Below, in pieces: positions 1-7,979 of a stretch of DNA of 64,000 nt. The notes beneath the pieces were generated by a model that made no database searches, was not told the DNA's origin, and worked only from the letters and a program-made list of their open reading frames with translations. The stretch is from Actinomadura graeca (lineage in GTDB: Bacteria; Actinomycetota; Actinomycetes; Streptosporangiales; Streptosporangiaceae): positions 1,488,001 to 1,552,000 of the forward strand of contig NZ_CP059572.1 of assembly GCF_019175365.1 (NCBI RefSeq), in the 5' to 3' direction. The position numbers and the translations under genes were made by a program. The stretch's first letter is position 1; each line of letters opens with the position of its first letter.

Positions 1-1
1 G

Positions 2-349
2 CTGCTCGGCCTCGTCCGGCACATGGCCGAGGTGGAGCGGGACTGGTTCCGCACCAGGTTCGCCGGTGAGCGGGTCGGCTACCTCTACTGCACCGACGAC
101 GACCTCGACGCGGAGTTCGACGTCGAGGACGCCGACGCGGAGGCGGACCTCGCCGCGTACCTGCGGGAGATCGAGGCGTGCCGCCGGGTGACGTCCGGGC
201 GGTCCCTCGACGAGGTGTCCATCGATCCCCGGCGCGACGCGGAGATGAGCCTGCGCTGGGTCTACTCGGCGATGCTCGTGGAGTACGCCCGCCACAACGG
301 GCACGCCGACCTGCTGCGTGAGCGCATCGACGGCGCGACCGGCCACTGA
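2..349 (+). CDS. DinB/DUF664-family protein, 5' end outside window
   Basis: The frame is open from base 2, so the gene starts before the window. The visible C-terminal 115 residues begin LLGLVRHMAEVERDWFR, which matches the recurring 'LLGLVRHxAEVERxWF' helix of DUF664/DinB four-helix-bundle proteins. These are often thiol (mycothiol or bacillithiol) dependent transferases or uncharacterised metal-binding proteins in actinobacteria. The His and Glu in this helix are typical metal-ligand positions. The C-terminal helix (YSAMLVEYARHNGHADLLRE) carries the usual H-x-G-H-x-D-L-L-R-E signature. The substrate cannot be inferred. The gene ends in TGA at 347-349, and a separate ligase gene follows after about 80 bases. 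Confidence 0.85.
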   Translation: MLGLVRHMAEVERDWFRTRFAGERVGYLYCTDDDLDAEFDVEDADAEADLAAYLREIEACRRVTSGRSLDEVSIDPRRDAEMSLRWVYSAMLVEYARHNGHADLLRERIDGATGH

Positions 350-427
350 CGGCGTGGCGGTCCTGTCAGGCCGTTCGGCGGTGAACATGCCACGGGCATT
401 TGAAGATCTTTCGCCGCGGCCCGAGTA

Positions 428-2161
428 GTGGTTGAATCCACGGTTATGTGGCCCTCGTCACAAAGATCACTTCCGTGGCGACGGTGGTATCAGCCGGGGG
501 TTCCCGCCGACGTCGGCATTCCCGATGTCCCCGTCACGCGGCTGCTCGACGACGCCGCCGAGCGGTATCCGCGCAGGCCGGCGCTGCTGTTCCTCGGCCG
601 GCGGATCGGCTACCGGGAGCTGCGCACGGCCGTGGACCGGTTCGCGGACGGGCTGCACCGGCTGGGCGTGCAGCCGGGCGACCGGGTCGCGCTGATCCTC
701 CCCAACTGCCCGCAGCAGGTCATCGCGTTCTACGGCGTGCTGCGCCGGGGCGCCATCGCGGTGCAGCACAACCCGCGCTACACCGAGGAGGAGATGCTCC
801 GCCAGCTCGCCGACTGCGGTGCCCGGACCGCCGTGGTGCTGGATCGCTCCTACCCGACCGTGCGCGCGGTCAGGGGGAGGCTGGAGCTGGAGCACGTGAT
901 CGTCACGTCCCTGATCGAGTTCCTCCCGGCGGTCCGGAAGGCGGCCCTGCGGCTGCCGCTGGCGCGGATACGGCGCAGGCGCGCCGCCGTCGTGCAGGAC
1001 GTCCCGGACGACCCGGGCGTCGTCCGGTTCCGCGACATGCAGCGCCCGGTGCGGCGGCACGTCCGGCAGCTCCCGGTGGAGCCGGCGCGGGACCTGGCGG
1101 CGATCCAGTACACGGGCGGGACGAAGGGGCGCCCCAAGGGCGCGATGCTCACGCACCGGAACCTGGTCGCGAACGCGTGCCAGCAGAAGGCGTGGGACCC
1201 CGGCGGGCGCCCGGGGCAGGACGTCACGCTGGGGGTCCTGCCGCTGTTCCACTCGTTCGGGATGATGAACTGCATGATCGCGCCGGCGCTGTCGGCCGGG
1301 GCCGTGGTGCTGCTGCCCCGCTTCGACCGCGACCGCGTGCTCAAGGCGATCCGGCGGCACCGGCCGACGATCTTCCCGGGCGTGCCGACCCTGTACGACC
1401 AGGTGCTCGACAGCCCGCGTTTCCGCCCGTCGGACCTGCGCTCGCTGCGGGTCTTCGTCTCGGGCGCCATGGCGCTCGGGCAGGCGACCATCGACCGGAT
1501 GGAGCGGGTGGGCGCGCGCGAGCTGATCCAGTGCTACGGGCTCACCGAGGCGTCCCCGGGGGTGACCGGCAACCCGCTGGGCGGCGGCGCCCGCAACCTG
1601 ACCGTGGGCGTGCCCCTGCCGATGACGGACGCGGTCATCGTGGACACCGAGGAGCCGACCCGCGTCCTGCGGCCCGGCGAGGCGGGTGAGCTGGTCGTGC
1701 GCGGTCCGCAGGTGTTCGTCGGCTACTGGAACGCACCACTCGCCACGGCCCAGACCCTGTCCAAGGGGTGGCTCCGCACCGGTGACATCGCGGTGATGGA
1801 CGAGGAGGGCTTCGTCACCATCCTGGAGCGCCACCGGGACATGATCAAGGTGAGCGGGTTCAGCGTGTCCCCGTCGGAGGTCGAGCGGGTGCTGCGCCGC
1901 CATCCGGCCGTCCACGAGTGCGCGGTGGTCGGCGTCCCCGACCCGCGGCGCGGTGAGCGGGTCGTGGCGCACGTCGTGGAGCACCCCGCCTACCCTTTTT
2001 CGTCGGACGAGCTGCGCCGTCATTGCGAGCGCTACCTGTCGCACTACAAGGTCCCCAGCGAGTTCCGCCCGCGGACGGACCTGCCCAGGAACACCCTGGG
2101 GAAGGTCGTCCGGCAGCGGCTCCGGGACGAGGACGCGGGTCCCGCCGCATGGCGCGAGTGA
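428..2161 (+). CDS. AMP-dependent long-chain acyl-CoA synthetase/ligase
   Basis: The 577-aa product belongs to the ANL adenylating superfamily, which activates a carboxylate with ATP and transfers it to CoA. The phosphate-binding A3 motif reads YTGGTKGRPKGAM around residues 221-234. Most family members have a Thr where this protein has Lys (GGTTG). The A5 segment QCYGLTEASP and the A8 segment GWLRTGDIAVMDEEGF are present. A C-terminal domain ends in PRNTLGKVVRQRLRDE, which contains the catalytic Lys of motif A10. The closest general match is a long-chain fatty-acid-CoA ligase; chain length cannot be predicted. The GTG at 428 gives the longest frame, and ATG at 446 is an alternative. No strong ribosome-binding site precedes either start. 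Confidence 0.88.
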   Translation: MVESTVMWPSSQRSLPWRRWYQPGVPADVGIPDVPVTRLLDDAAERYPRRPALLFLGRRIGYRELRTAVDRFADGLHRLGVQPGDRVALILPNCPQQVIAFYGVLRRGAIAVQHNPRYTEEEMLRQLADCGARTAVVLDRSYPTVRAVRGRLELEHVIVTSLIEFLPAVRKAALRLPLARIRRRRAAVVQDVPDDPGVVRFRDMQRPVRRHVRQLPVEPARDLAAIQYTGGTKGRPKGAMLTHRNLVANACQQKAWDPGGRPGQDVTLGVLPLFHSFGMMNCMIAPALSAGAVVLLPRFDRDRVLKAIRRHRPTIFPGVPTLYDQVLDSPRFRPSDLRSLRVFVSGAMALGQATIDRMERVGARELIQCYGLTEASPGVTGNPLGGGARNLTVGVPLPMTDAVIVDTEEPTRVLRPGEAGELVVRGPQVFVGYWNAPLATAQTLSKGWLRTGDIAVMDEEGFVTILERHRDMIKVSGFSVSPSEVERVLRRHPAVHECAVVGVPDPRRGERVVAHVVEHPAYPFSSDELRRHCERYLSHYKVPSEFRPRTDLPRNTLGKVVRQRLRDEDAGPAAWRE

Positions 2162-2217
2162 GCCTCGGGCGAGTGAGGACCGGGCGCGAGTAAGGATCGG
2201 GCGTCCCGCGCAGGTGG

Positions 2218-3198
2218 TTGACTGTGCGGGTGCATACCGAGACCGCTCCGTCCGCCCTCTTCGCCCGGCTTGCCGAGATCGGGCGCGACCCGTCCCTCGC
2301 CGGGCTGGACGGCGCGGACAGGGCGCCGGGCGCCGTCGCGGGTTCTGGCGCCGTCCCCGCTCCTGCGCCGCCCGCGGAGCCGGAGACGCTGTACGACCGC
2401 CACGGGGTGCTGGTCGTACGGGTGGCCGGCGTCGTGGTGAAGGCGCACCAGCCCGACCGCGAGTACGGGGCCCCCTTCCTTGAGCGGACCCGGCTGGCCG
2501 CGGCGTTGCGGCACATCGTGGTGGGGCCGCTGGCCCCGCCGGTCGAGGTGGACGGCCGGACGGTCACCGTCTCGCCCTACGGCGACCCCGTGGACCCCGA
2601 AGAGGAACTCCCCTGGGAGGAGGGGGCGCGCCTGCTGGCGGCCCTCCACGCGGTCCCCGTGCCAGAGGACGCGCCGCGCTGGGGGCGTCCGGCGCGGGTG
2701 GCCCGCCTGGTGTCACGGCTGGGGAGCGGCACCGCCGAGGACGTGGTGCGCCGCGCGTTCGCCACGCTGCCCGCCTGGGTCCGGGGTGAGGCCGGTGAGC
2801 CGCCCGGGCAGGGCGAGTGCCTGATCCACGGGGACTGGCACCTCGGCCAGATGGTCCGCTGCGGGGACGGCCGGTGGCGCCTGATCGACATCGAGGACCT
2901 CGGCAAGGGCGTCCCGGCATGGGATCTGGCGAGGCCGGCGGCGCTGTACTCGGCGGGGGTCCTGTCCCCTGACGAATGGGCGCGGTTCCTCGCGGCGTAC
3001 AGGGCGGCGCGGGGGCCCGCGGTGCCCGCCGAGGGCGACCCCTGGGGGGCGCTGGACCTGCCCGCGCGAAGTCTGGCGATCCAGATCGCCGCCACGTGCG
3101 TCCTATCAGCGGGAAGGGAAGATCGGCCACTCGACGGCCCGGAGCAGGCGATGGTCGACGCCTGCGCGAGAATATCCACAGCGGGGCACCCTGCATGA
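2218..3198 (+). CDS. Aminoglycoside phosphotransferase (APH)-fold kinase
   Basis: The 326-aa product has the APH/choline-kinase fold. The catalytic loop reads LIHGDWHLGQM, which is the H-G-D-x-H/N Brenner motif. It is followed by LIDIEDLGKGVPAWDLARP, which contains the Mg-binding I-D-x-E/D motif. The N-terminal lobe has the glycine-poor strand pattern usual in this family (YDRHGVLVVRVAGVVVKAHQPDREY). Family members phosphorylate antibiotics, sugars or amino alcohols. Nothing in the context names a substrate, so resistance should not be assumed. The start used is TTG at 2218; GTG at 2224 is an alternative. The gene lies 56 bases after the acyl-CoA ligase on the same strand and may be co-transcribed with it. 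Confidence 0.85.
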   Translation: MTVRVHTETAPSALFARLAEIGRDPSLAGLDGADRAPGAVAGSGAVPAPAPPAEPETLYDRHGVLVVRVAGVVVKAHQPDREYGAPFLERTRLAAALRHIVVGPLAPPVEVDGRTVTVSPYGDPVDPEEELPWEEGARLLAALHAVPVPEDAPRWGRPARVARLVSRLGSGTAEDVVRRAFATLPAWVRGEAGEPPGQGECLIHGDWHLGQMVRCGDGRWRLIDIEDLGKGVPAWDLARPAALYSAGVLSPDEWARFLAAYRAARGPAVPAEGDPWGALDLPARSLAIQIAATCVLSAGREDRPLDGPEQAMVDACARISTAGHPA

Positions 3199-3264
3199 CG
3201 TGGCGGGGAACCTGCCCTACATTTAGCTCTACCTGGGGATCCAGATCGGAAGGACGACAAGGCG

Positions 3265-3528
3265 ATGCACTGCCCTAAGTGTCGTGGCGTGATGCGGACC
3301 TACACCCGCAGCGGCGTCCACATCGAGCAATGTGACAGCTGCCGGGGCATCTTCCTCGACTACGGCGAGCTGGAGGCCCTGAGCCAGATGGAGGCCCAGT
3401 ACCGGGCCGCTCCCCCGGCCCCCGCGCCGGGATGGGGGGCGCAGCCGGGGGCGGTGCACCACCATCACCACGGCGGGCACCACCGCCCCCACCGCGGCAG
3501 CGTCTTCAACATGCTGTTCTCGACCTGA
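3265..3528 (+). CDS. TFIIB-type zinc-ribbon protein
   Basis: The 87-aa protein starts with two CxxC knuckles, MHCPKCRGVM and QCDSCRGIFLDYGEL. This is the signature of the zf-TFIIB family of small bacterial proteins (C-P-x-C, then C-x-x-C-x-G-x-W/F-L-D-x-G-E-L-E). One zinc ion is expected. The middle is Pro/Ala-rich and the tail has runs of histidine (HHHHHGGHH), so a second metal-binding function is possible. The role is unknown for the whole family. A GGAAGGAC ribosome-binding site lies about 10 bases upstream of the ATG. A strong hairpin follows the stop codon, so this is probably a monocistronic or 3'-terminal gene. Confidence 0.88.
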   Translation: MHCPKCRGVMRTYTRSGVHIEQCDSCRGIFLDYGELEALSQMEAQYRAAPPAPAPGWGAQPGAVHHHHHGGHHRPHRGSVFNMLFST

Positions 3529-3544
3529 CCGGTCGCGATGTCAC

Positions 3545-3572
3545 GGCGGCCCGCCCCCCAAGGCGGGCCGCC
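3545..3572. terminator. Perfect 11-bp hairpin terminator
   Basis: The arms GGCGGCCCGCC and GGCGGGCCGCC pair perfectly around a 6-base loop, 17 bases after the zinc-ribbon stop codon. There is no U-run, as is usual in very GC-rich actinobacteria. It separates the plus-strand zinc-ribbon gene from the convergent pnkp gene and can act on both. Confidence 0.75.
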
Positions 3573-3585
3573 TGACCGTCCCTCT

Positions 3586-3792
3586 CACAGTCGCGGGACG
3601 GCTCTCCCTGTGCCCCAAGCCGACCCGACTCACGGACACGGGCCAGCCCGACTCACAGTCGCGGGCCAGCCCGGCTTATAGACGCGGGACGGGCCCGGCT
3701 CACAGGCGCGGGCCGACCCGACACACAGACCCGGGCCAGCCCGGCGCGCAGACGCGGGTCGGCTCGGATTACAGGCGCGGGTCGACCGGTTC
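3586..3792. repeat. Degenerate 23-bp tandem repeat array overlapping the pnkp 3' end
   Basis: Copies of a unit close to CACAGnCGCGGGCCAGCCCG begin at about 3586, 3631, 3653, 3677, 3701, 3724, 3747 and 3770. The spacing is 22-24 bases, with one double-length gap. The unit diverges at several positions between copies. The pnkp stop codon (TAA, 3769-3771) sits inside the last copy, so the terminal codons of pnkp are part of the repeat. The array fills most of the space between two convergent genes. It is not CRISPR: there are no unique spacers between the repeats. Confidence 0.75.
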
Positions 3793-6345
3793 GGATTCCA
3801 GTGCCAGCACGGCGAACACGGCCTGGTGCACGCGCCAGAGCGGCTCGCCCGTGGCGAGCCTGTCCAGGGCCTCCAGCCCGAGGGCGTGCTCGCGCATGGC
3901 GAGGGAGCGCTTGCGGCCCAGCGACCGGCCGCGGAGCCGGTCGAGGTTCTCCGGCTCGGTGTAGTCGGGGCCGTAGATGATCCGCAGATACTCCCGGCCG
4001 CGGCACTTCACGCCCGGCTGGACCTTCGTGTCCTCCGGGAGCGGGCGGAGCGGCTTGACGACCATGCCCTCGCCGCCCTTCCCGGTGAGCTCCTCCCACC
4101 ATCCGGTGACGGCCGCCTCGGACGCGGCGGAGCCCAGCTCGACGGTCACCGCCTCCGTCCGCATGACGAGACCGGAGGTGTCGGCGTCGGCGAGACGCCC
4201 CGCCACCTCCATGTGCCAGTCGTGGTCGCGGGCGGCCGCCCAGGAGCGGCCGTGCCCGGCCAGGACCTGGAACGGCGCGAGACGCACGCCGGTCAGGCCG
4301 TCCACCGGCCAGCAGTACCGCGCGTAGGCGTCGCGGAAGCGCGCGGCGTTCTCCGCGCGCCGGTCCACGCGCCCGCGCAGGGCGCCGACGTCGAGCCCGC
4401 GCGCGGCAGCGCGCGAGAGGGCGCCGGACGCCATCGGCAGGGACGCGCGGGCCGCCGCGCCGGTCGCCGCGTACTGGGCGCGGATGAGGTCCATCGCCTT
4501 CGCCGACCACGGCAGCAGCTCGCAGTCGAGGACCAGCCAGCCGGTGTCCAGCTCGTCCCACAGCCCGGCGGCACCGGCCGCGGCACGGACGCGGTCGAGC
4601 ACCGCGGCCGTCCGGGACGGGTCGCGGAAGAACGACCGCCCGGTGCGGGTGAAGACCGCGCCGGTCGTCCCGTCGTCGACGCCGAAGCGCGCGCCCGCGA
4701 CCTCGGCGTCGCGGCAGACGACCACGACGGCGCGCGAGCCCATGTGCTTCTCCTCGCACACCGCCCGGACGACGCCCTTGTCCCTGTAGGCGGCGAGCAC
4801 CTCGGCCGGGTGCTCCAGGTGCCCGGGCAGCGACGAGGTCTCGGCCGGGGTCATCGTGGGCGGCAGGTAGACGAGCCAGCGCGGGTCGACGGCGAACCGG
4901 CTCATCACCTCCAGCGCGGCGAGCGCGTTCTCCTCGCGCACGGTGACGCGGCCCATGAGGCGGGTCTCGACACCGCTGTTGCCCAGCACGTCCTCGATCT
5001 TGAGGACGTCGCTCTCCCTCCGCGCGCCCGCGACGGACGCCTGCGGGGCGTCCAGCGGACGCGCGGGCTCGTACCAGACCCGCTGGGCCGAGACCGACAC
5101 CAGCTCGCGCTCGGGGTAGCGGAGCGCGGTGAGCTTGCCGCCGAAGACGGCGCCGGTGTCCAGGCAGATGGTGTTGTTGATCCACTCCGCCTCGGGGACG
5201 GGGGTGTGCCCGTACACGACCATGGCCTTGCCCCGGTAGTCACGCGCCCACGGGTACCGGACGGGCAGCCCGTACTCGTCGGTCTCGCCCGTGGTGTCGC
5301 CGTAGAGCGCGAAGGACCGGACACGGCCGGACGCGCGCCCGTGGTAGTCCTCCTTCAGCCCGGCGTGGGCCACGACGAGGCGTCCGCCGTCCAGGACGTA
5401 GTGGCCGATGAGCCCGTCCATGAACCGCAGCGCGCCGTCGCGGAAGTCCTCCGGCTCGGCGGCGAGCTGCTCCAGGGACTCGGCGATGCCGTGCGCGAGG
5501 CGCACCTTGCGGCCCCGCAGCGCGCGGACGAGCTTCGCCTCGTGGTTGCCGGAGACGCACAGCGCGTCCCCGGCGCCGACCATGCCCATGACGAGCCGGA
5601 GCACCCCGGGCGAGTCCGGTCCGCGGTCGACCAGGTCGCCGACGAACACGGCCGTGCGCCCGGCTGGGTGGCGGGCGCCGGCGGCGCGCCCGGCGCCGTC
5701 CCGGACGATCTCGTAGCCGAGCGCGGTGAGGAGCGCCTCCAGCTCCTCGCGGCAGCCGTGGACGTCGCCGACGATGTCGAACGGCCCGGTCAGCTCGCGC
5801 CGGTCGTTCCACGCCTTCTCGCGGACGACGGTGACGGTGTCGATCTCCTCGCCGCGCAGCACGTAGGAGCGGCGGAACTCGCGGCCGAGCGAGCGCAGGC
5901 CGCGCCGCAGCTCGCGGTGCTGCCGCGGGACCACGTGGCCGGGCAAATCCCGGTCCGGGCGGCCCGCGTTCCGCTCGGCCGCGACGTGCTCGGGGACGTC
6001 CAGGACGATCGCCACCGAGAGGACGTCGTGCTCCTTGGCGAGCCGCAGCAGCGACTGGCGCGCCTTGCTCTGCACGTTGGTCGCGTCGACGACGGTGAGC
6101 AGCCCGCGGCGCAGCCGCTTGCCCACGATGTAGTGCAGCAGGTCGAAGGCGTCGCCGGTGGCGGACTGGTCGTTCTCGTCGTCCGACACCACGCCCCGGC
6201 AGAAGTCGGACGAGACCACCTGCGTGGGCGCGAAGTGCTTGCGCGCGAAGTAGGACTTCCCGGATCCGGACACGCCGACCAGCACGACGAGCCCCATCTC
6301 CGGGACCTTGATCTCACGGCCGTCGCGGCCGTCCAGTCCGGTCAT
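3769..6345 (-). CDS. pnkp: Polynucleotide kinase-phosphatase-ligase (bacterial Pnkp)
   Basis: The 858-aa product is the end-healing enzyme of the bacterial RNA-repair system. Residues 24-31 are the Walker A of the 5'-kinase domain (GVSGSGKS). Residues 191-199 (IVGDVHGCR), 236-242 (GDLVDRG) and 266-269 (GNHE) are the metallophosphoesterase motifs of the 2',3'-phosphatase. The C-terminal adenylyltransferase domain carries the nucleotidyl Lys in EEKHMGSRA (Lys533). In this family the ligase domain needs the Hen1 N-terminal part to seal RNA. The start chosen is ATG at 6345, because it overlaps the hen1 stop in an ATGA tetranucleotide and the kinase P-loop lies at the normal distance. The longer upstream frame is an Arg-rich shadow of hen1. 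The last codons fall within a tandem repeat. Confidence 0.95.
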   Translation of the reverse strand: MTGLDGRDGREIKVPEMGLVVLVGVSGSGKSYFARKHFAPTQVVSSDFCRGVVSDDENDQSATGDAFDLLHYIVGKRLRRGLLTVVDATNVQSKARQSLLRLAKEHDVLSVAIVLDVPEHVAAERNAGRPDRDLPGHVVPRQHRELRRGLRSLGREFRRSYVLRGEEIDTVTVVREKAWNDRRELTGPFDIVGDVHGCREELEALLTALGYEIVRDGAGRAAGARHPAGRTAVFVGDLVDRGPDSPGVLRLVMGMVGAGDALCVSGNHEAKLVRALRGRKVRLAHGIAESLEQLAAEPEDFRDGALRFMDGLIGHYVLDGGRLVVAHAGLKEDYHGRASGRVRSFALYGDTTGETDEYGLPVRYPWARDYRGKAMVVYGHTPVPEAEWINNTICLDTGAVFGGKLTALRYPERELVSVSAQRVWYEPARPLDAPQASVAGARRESDVLKIEDVLGNSGVETRLMGRVTVREENALAALEVMSRFAVDPRWLVYLPPTMTPAETSSLPGHLEHPAEVLAAYRDKGVVRAVCEEKHMGSRAVVVVCRDAEVAGARFGVDDGTTGAVFTRTGRSFFRDPSRTAAVLDRVRAAAGAAGLWDELDTGWLVLDCELLPWSAKAMDLIRAQYAATGAAARASLPMASGALSRAAARGLDVGALRGRVDRRAENAARFRDAYARYCWPVDGLTGVRLAPFQVLAGHGRSWAAARDHDWHMEVAGRLADADTSGLVMRTEAVTVELGSAASEAAVTGWWEELTGKGGEGMVVKPLRPLPEDTKVQPGVKCRGREYLRIIYGPDYTEPENLDRLRGRSLGRKRSLAMREHALGLEALDRLATGEPLWRVHQAVFAVLALESEPVDPRL

Positions 6346-7850
6346 CGGGTGAACACCCCCATCTGCGTCGGCGCGCCGACCTCCGGGTCGTCGTCGCCGA
6401 CGGGCACGTGGCGGACGCGGTAGCCGTGCTCGGCGGCGACCCTCCCGGCCCACTCGCGGAACTCGGCGCGCGTCCATTCGAAGCGGTGGTCCGGGTGGCG
6501 CATCGCCCCCGGCGCGAGGCCCTCATAGCGGACGTTGTGCTCGGCGTTCGGCGTCGTCACCACGACCACCCGCGGGGCGGCGTGGCCGAACACGACGCGT
6601 TCCATGGCGCCGAGCCTCGGCGGGTCGATGTGCTCGACCACCTCCATCAGGACCGCCGCCTCGTAGCCGCGGAACCGTTCGTCGGCGTAGGTGAGCGCGC
6701 CCTGGAAGACGTCCTGGACGCGGTCGCTCTCGCGCCGCGGCCGCTGGTCCCACCGGAGGCGGCGCCGGGCGTGGGCGAGGGCGCGGTACGAGACGTCCGT
6801 CCCGGAGATCTCGCTGAAGAAGTCGTCCTGGGCGAGGCGAGCGAGCAGCCTCCCGGAGCCGCAGCCGAGGTCGATGACGCGGCGGGCGTCCTCGTCGTGG
6901 AGCGCATGCAGGACCGACTTGACGCGCCGTTCGGCGAGCGAGACGGGCGCCGTCTCCTGCCCGGTGCCTCCGGCGCCTTCCGGACCTCCCGCCCCTTCCA
7001 GCCCCGCCGGGTCTCCCGGGACGAACGGGTCGTCCTGCCCTGACGGGTCCTCCGCATCGGTCGCGGTGGGCTCCTCTTCGATCTCCGTGGGGTCGAGGGC
7101 GTCCTCGGGCGCGCCGTCGGCGTCCGCCAGGCGTCCGAGGGCGGTCCGGACGAGCCCGCGCCGGTTCGCCAGGTAGCGGCGGGTGATGGCGGACCTGTCC
7201 GGATGCGCGGCCAGCCACCCCTCCCCCGCCCTGATGAGCTTGTCCACCTCGTCGGAGGCGATCCAGTAGTGCTTGGCGTCGTCCAGGACGGGCAGCAGCA
7301 CATACAGCTGGTTGAGGGCGTCGGCGAGCCGCATCTCACCGGTGAGGGTGAGCGTCACGTAGCGGGAGTCGCCCCAGTCGCCGAACTCCGCGTCCAGCGG
7401 CACGGGGACGGCCTCCACCCGCCAGCCCAGCGGGCCGAAGAAGCGCTCGGCCTGGCCGGGCCCGCCCCGGCACGGCAACGCCGGGAGGGTGATCTCCAGC
7501 GGGATCGGGGTCTCCGCCAGCTCCGGGCGGGCGTCGCACCGGCCGCGCATGGCGGTCCGGAAGACGTTCGCCATGGCGGACGCCAGAAGGGAGGACGCCG
7601 CGTAGGGACGGTCGTTCACGTACTGGCCGAGCGAGAAGTCGGGCGTGCCCCTGCCACGGGTCCGCACGAGCTTGACCGGATCGACGTCCAGGAGCAGCGC
7701 CACAGTGCAGCGCCGCTCGTCCGCGTCGGGGTAGAAGACGTGCGCCGTGCCGAAGGACTGCTCGAACAGATGCACCCGGTCGGGGTGCTTGTGCAGGAGG
7801 AAGCCGAGGTCCGTCGCCTGGCCCAGGGTCGTCGTGATCGTCAGAAGCAC
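6342..7850 (-). CDS. hen1: 3'-terminal RNA ribose 2'-O-methyltransferase Hen1
   Basis: The 502-aa product pairs with Pnkp. Known bacterial Hen1 proteins methylate the 2'-OH at the 3' end of cleaved RNA before sealing, which protects the repaired junction (for example tRNA cut by ribotoxins). The N-terminal part (LLTITTTLGQATDLGFLLHK) is the typical bacterial Hen1 ligase-activating domain. An acidic linker spans about residues 240-300. The C-terminal methyltransferase has the SAM motif VIDLGCGSGRLL near residue 325. The metal ligands are in MEVVEH (Glu403, Glu406, His407) and FGH (His423). The start is GTG at 7850. The gene is upstream of pnkp with an ATGA overlap, so translation is coupled. 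Confidence 0.94.
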   Translation of the reverse strand: MLLTITTTLGQATDLGFLLHKHPDRVHLFEQSFGTAHVFYPDADERRCTVALLLDVDPVKLVRTRGRGTPDFSLGQYVNDRPYAASSLLASAMANVFRTAMRGRCDARPELAETPIPLEITLPALPCRGGPGQAERFFGPLGWRVEAVPVPLDAEFGDWGDSRYVTLTLTGEMRLADALNQLYVLLPVLDDAKHYWIASDEVDKLIRAGEGWLAAHPDRSAITRRYLANRRGLVRTALGRLADADGAPEDALDPTEIEEEPTATDAEDPSGQDDPFVPGDPAGLEGAGGPEGAGGTGQETAPVSLAERRVKSVLHALHDEDARRVIDLGCGSGRLLARLAQDDFFSEISGTDVSYRALAHARRRLRWDQRPRRESDRVQDVFQGALTYADERFRGYEAAVLMEVVEHIDPPRLGAMERVVFGHAAPRVVVVTTPNAEHNVRYEGLAPGAMRHPDHRFEWTRAEFREWAGRVAAEHGYRVRHVPVGDDDPEVGAPTQMGVFTR

Positions 7851-7979
7851 GCGTCAAGTCTGGCGGAACAGGCCATTCCACCCCCATTGATTTTCGCCGG
7901 GGCGCGAACCGGCCGCCGCGGGCCCGGTCAGGGGACCGACGGGCGCGGTCAGGCACCGGTCGTCCCCGGACCGGCGCGG

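Noticed and set aside
2218..3198. Aminoglycoside resistance gene
   Set aside because: The fold is right, but APH-fold kinases act on many substrates and nothing here points to antibiotics.
3586..3792. CRISPR array
   Set aside because: The repeats are adjacent and degenerate with no unique spacers, and no cas genes are in the window.
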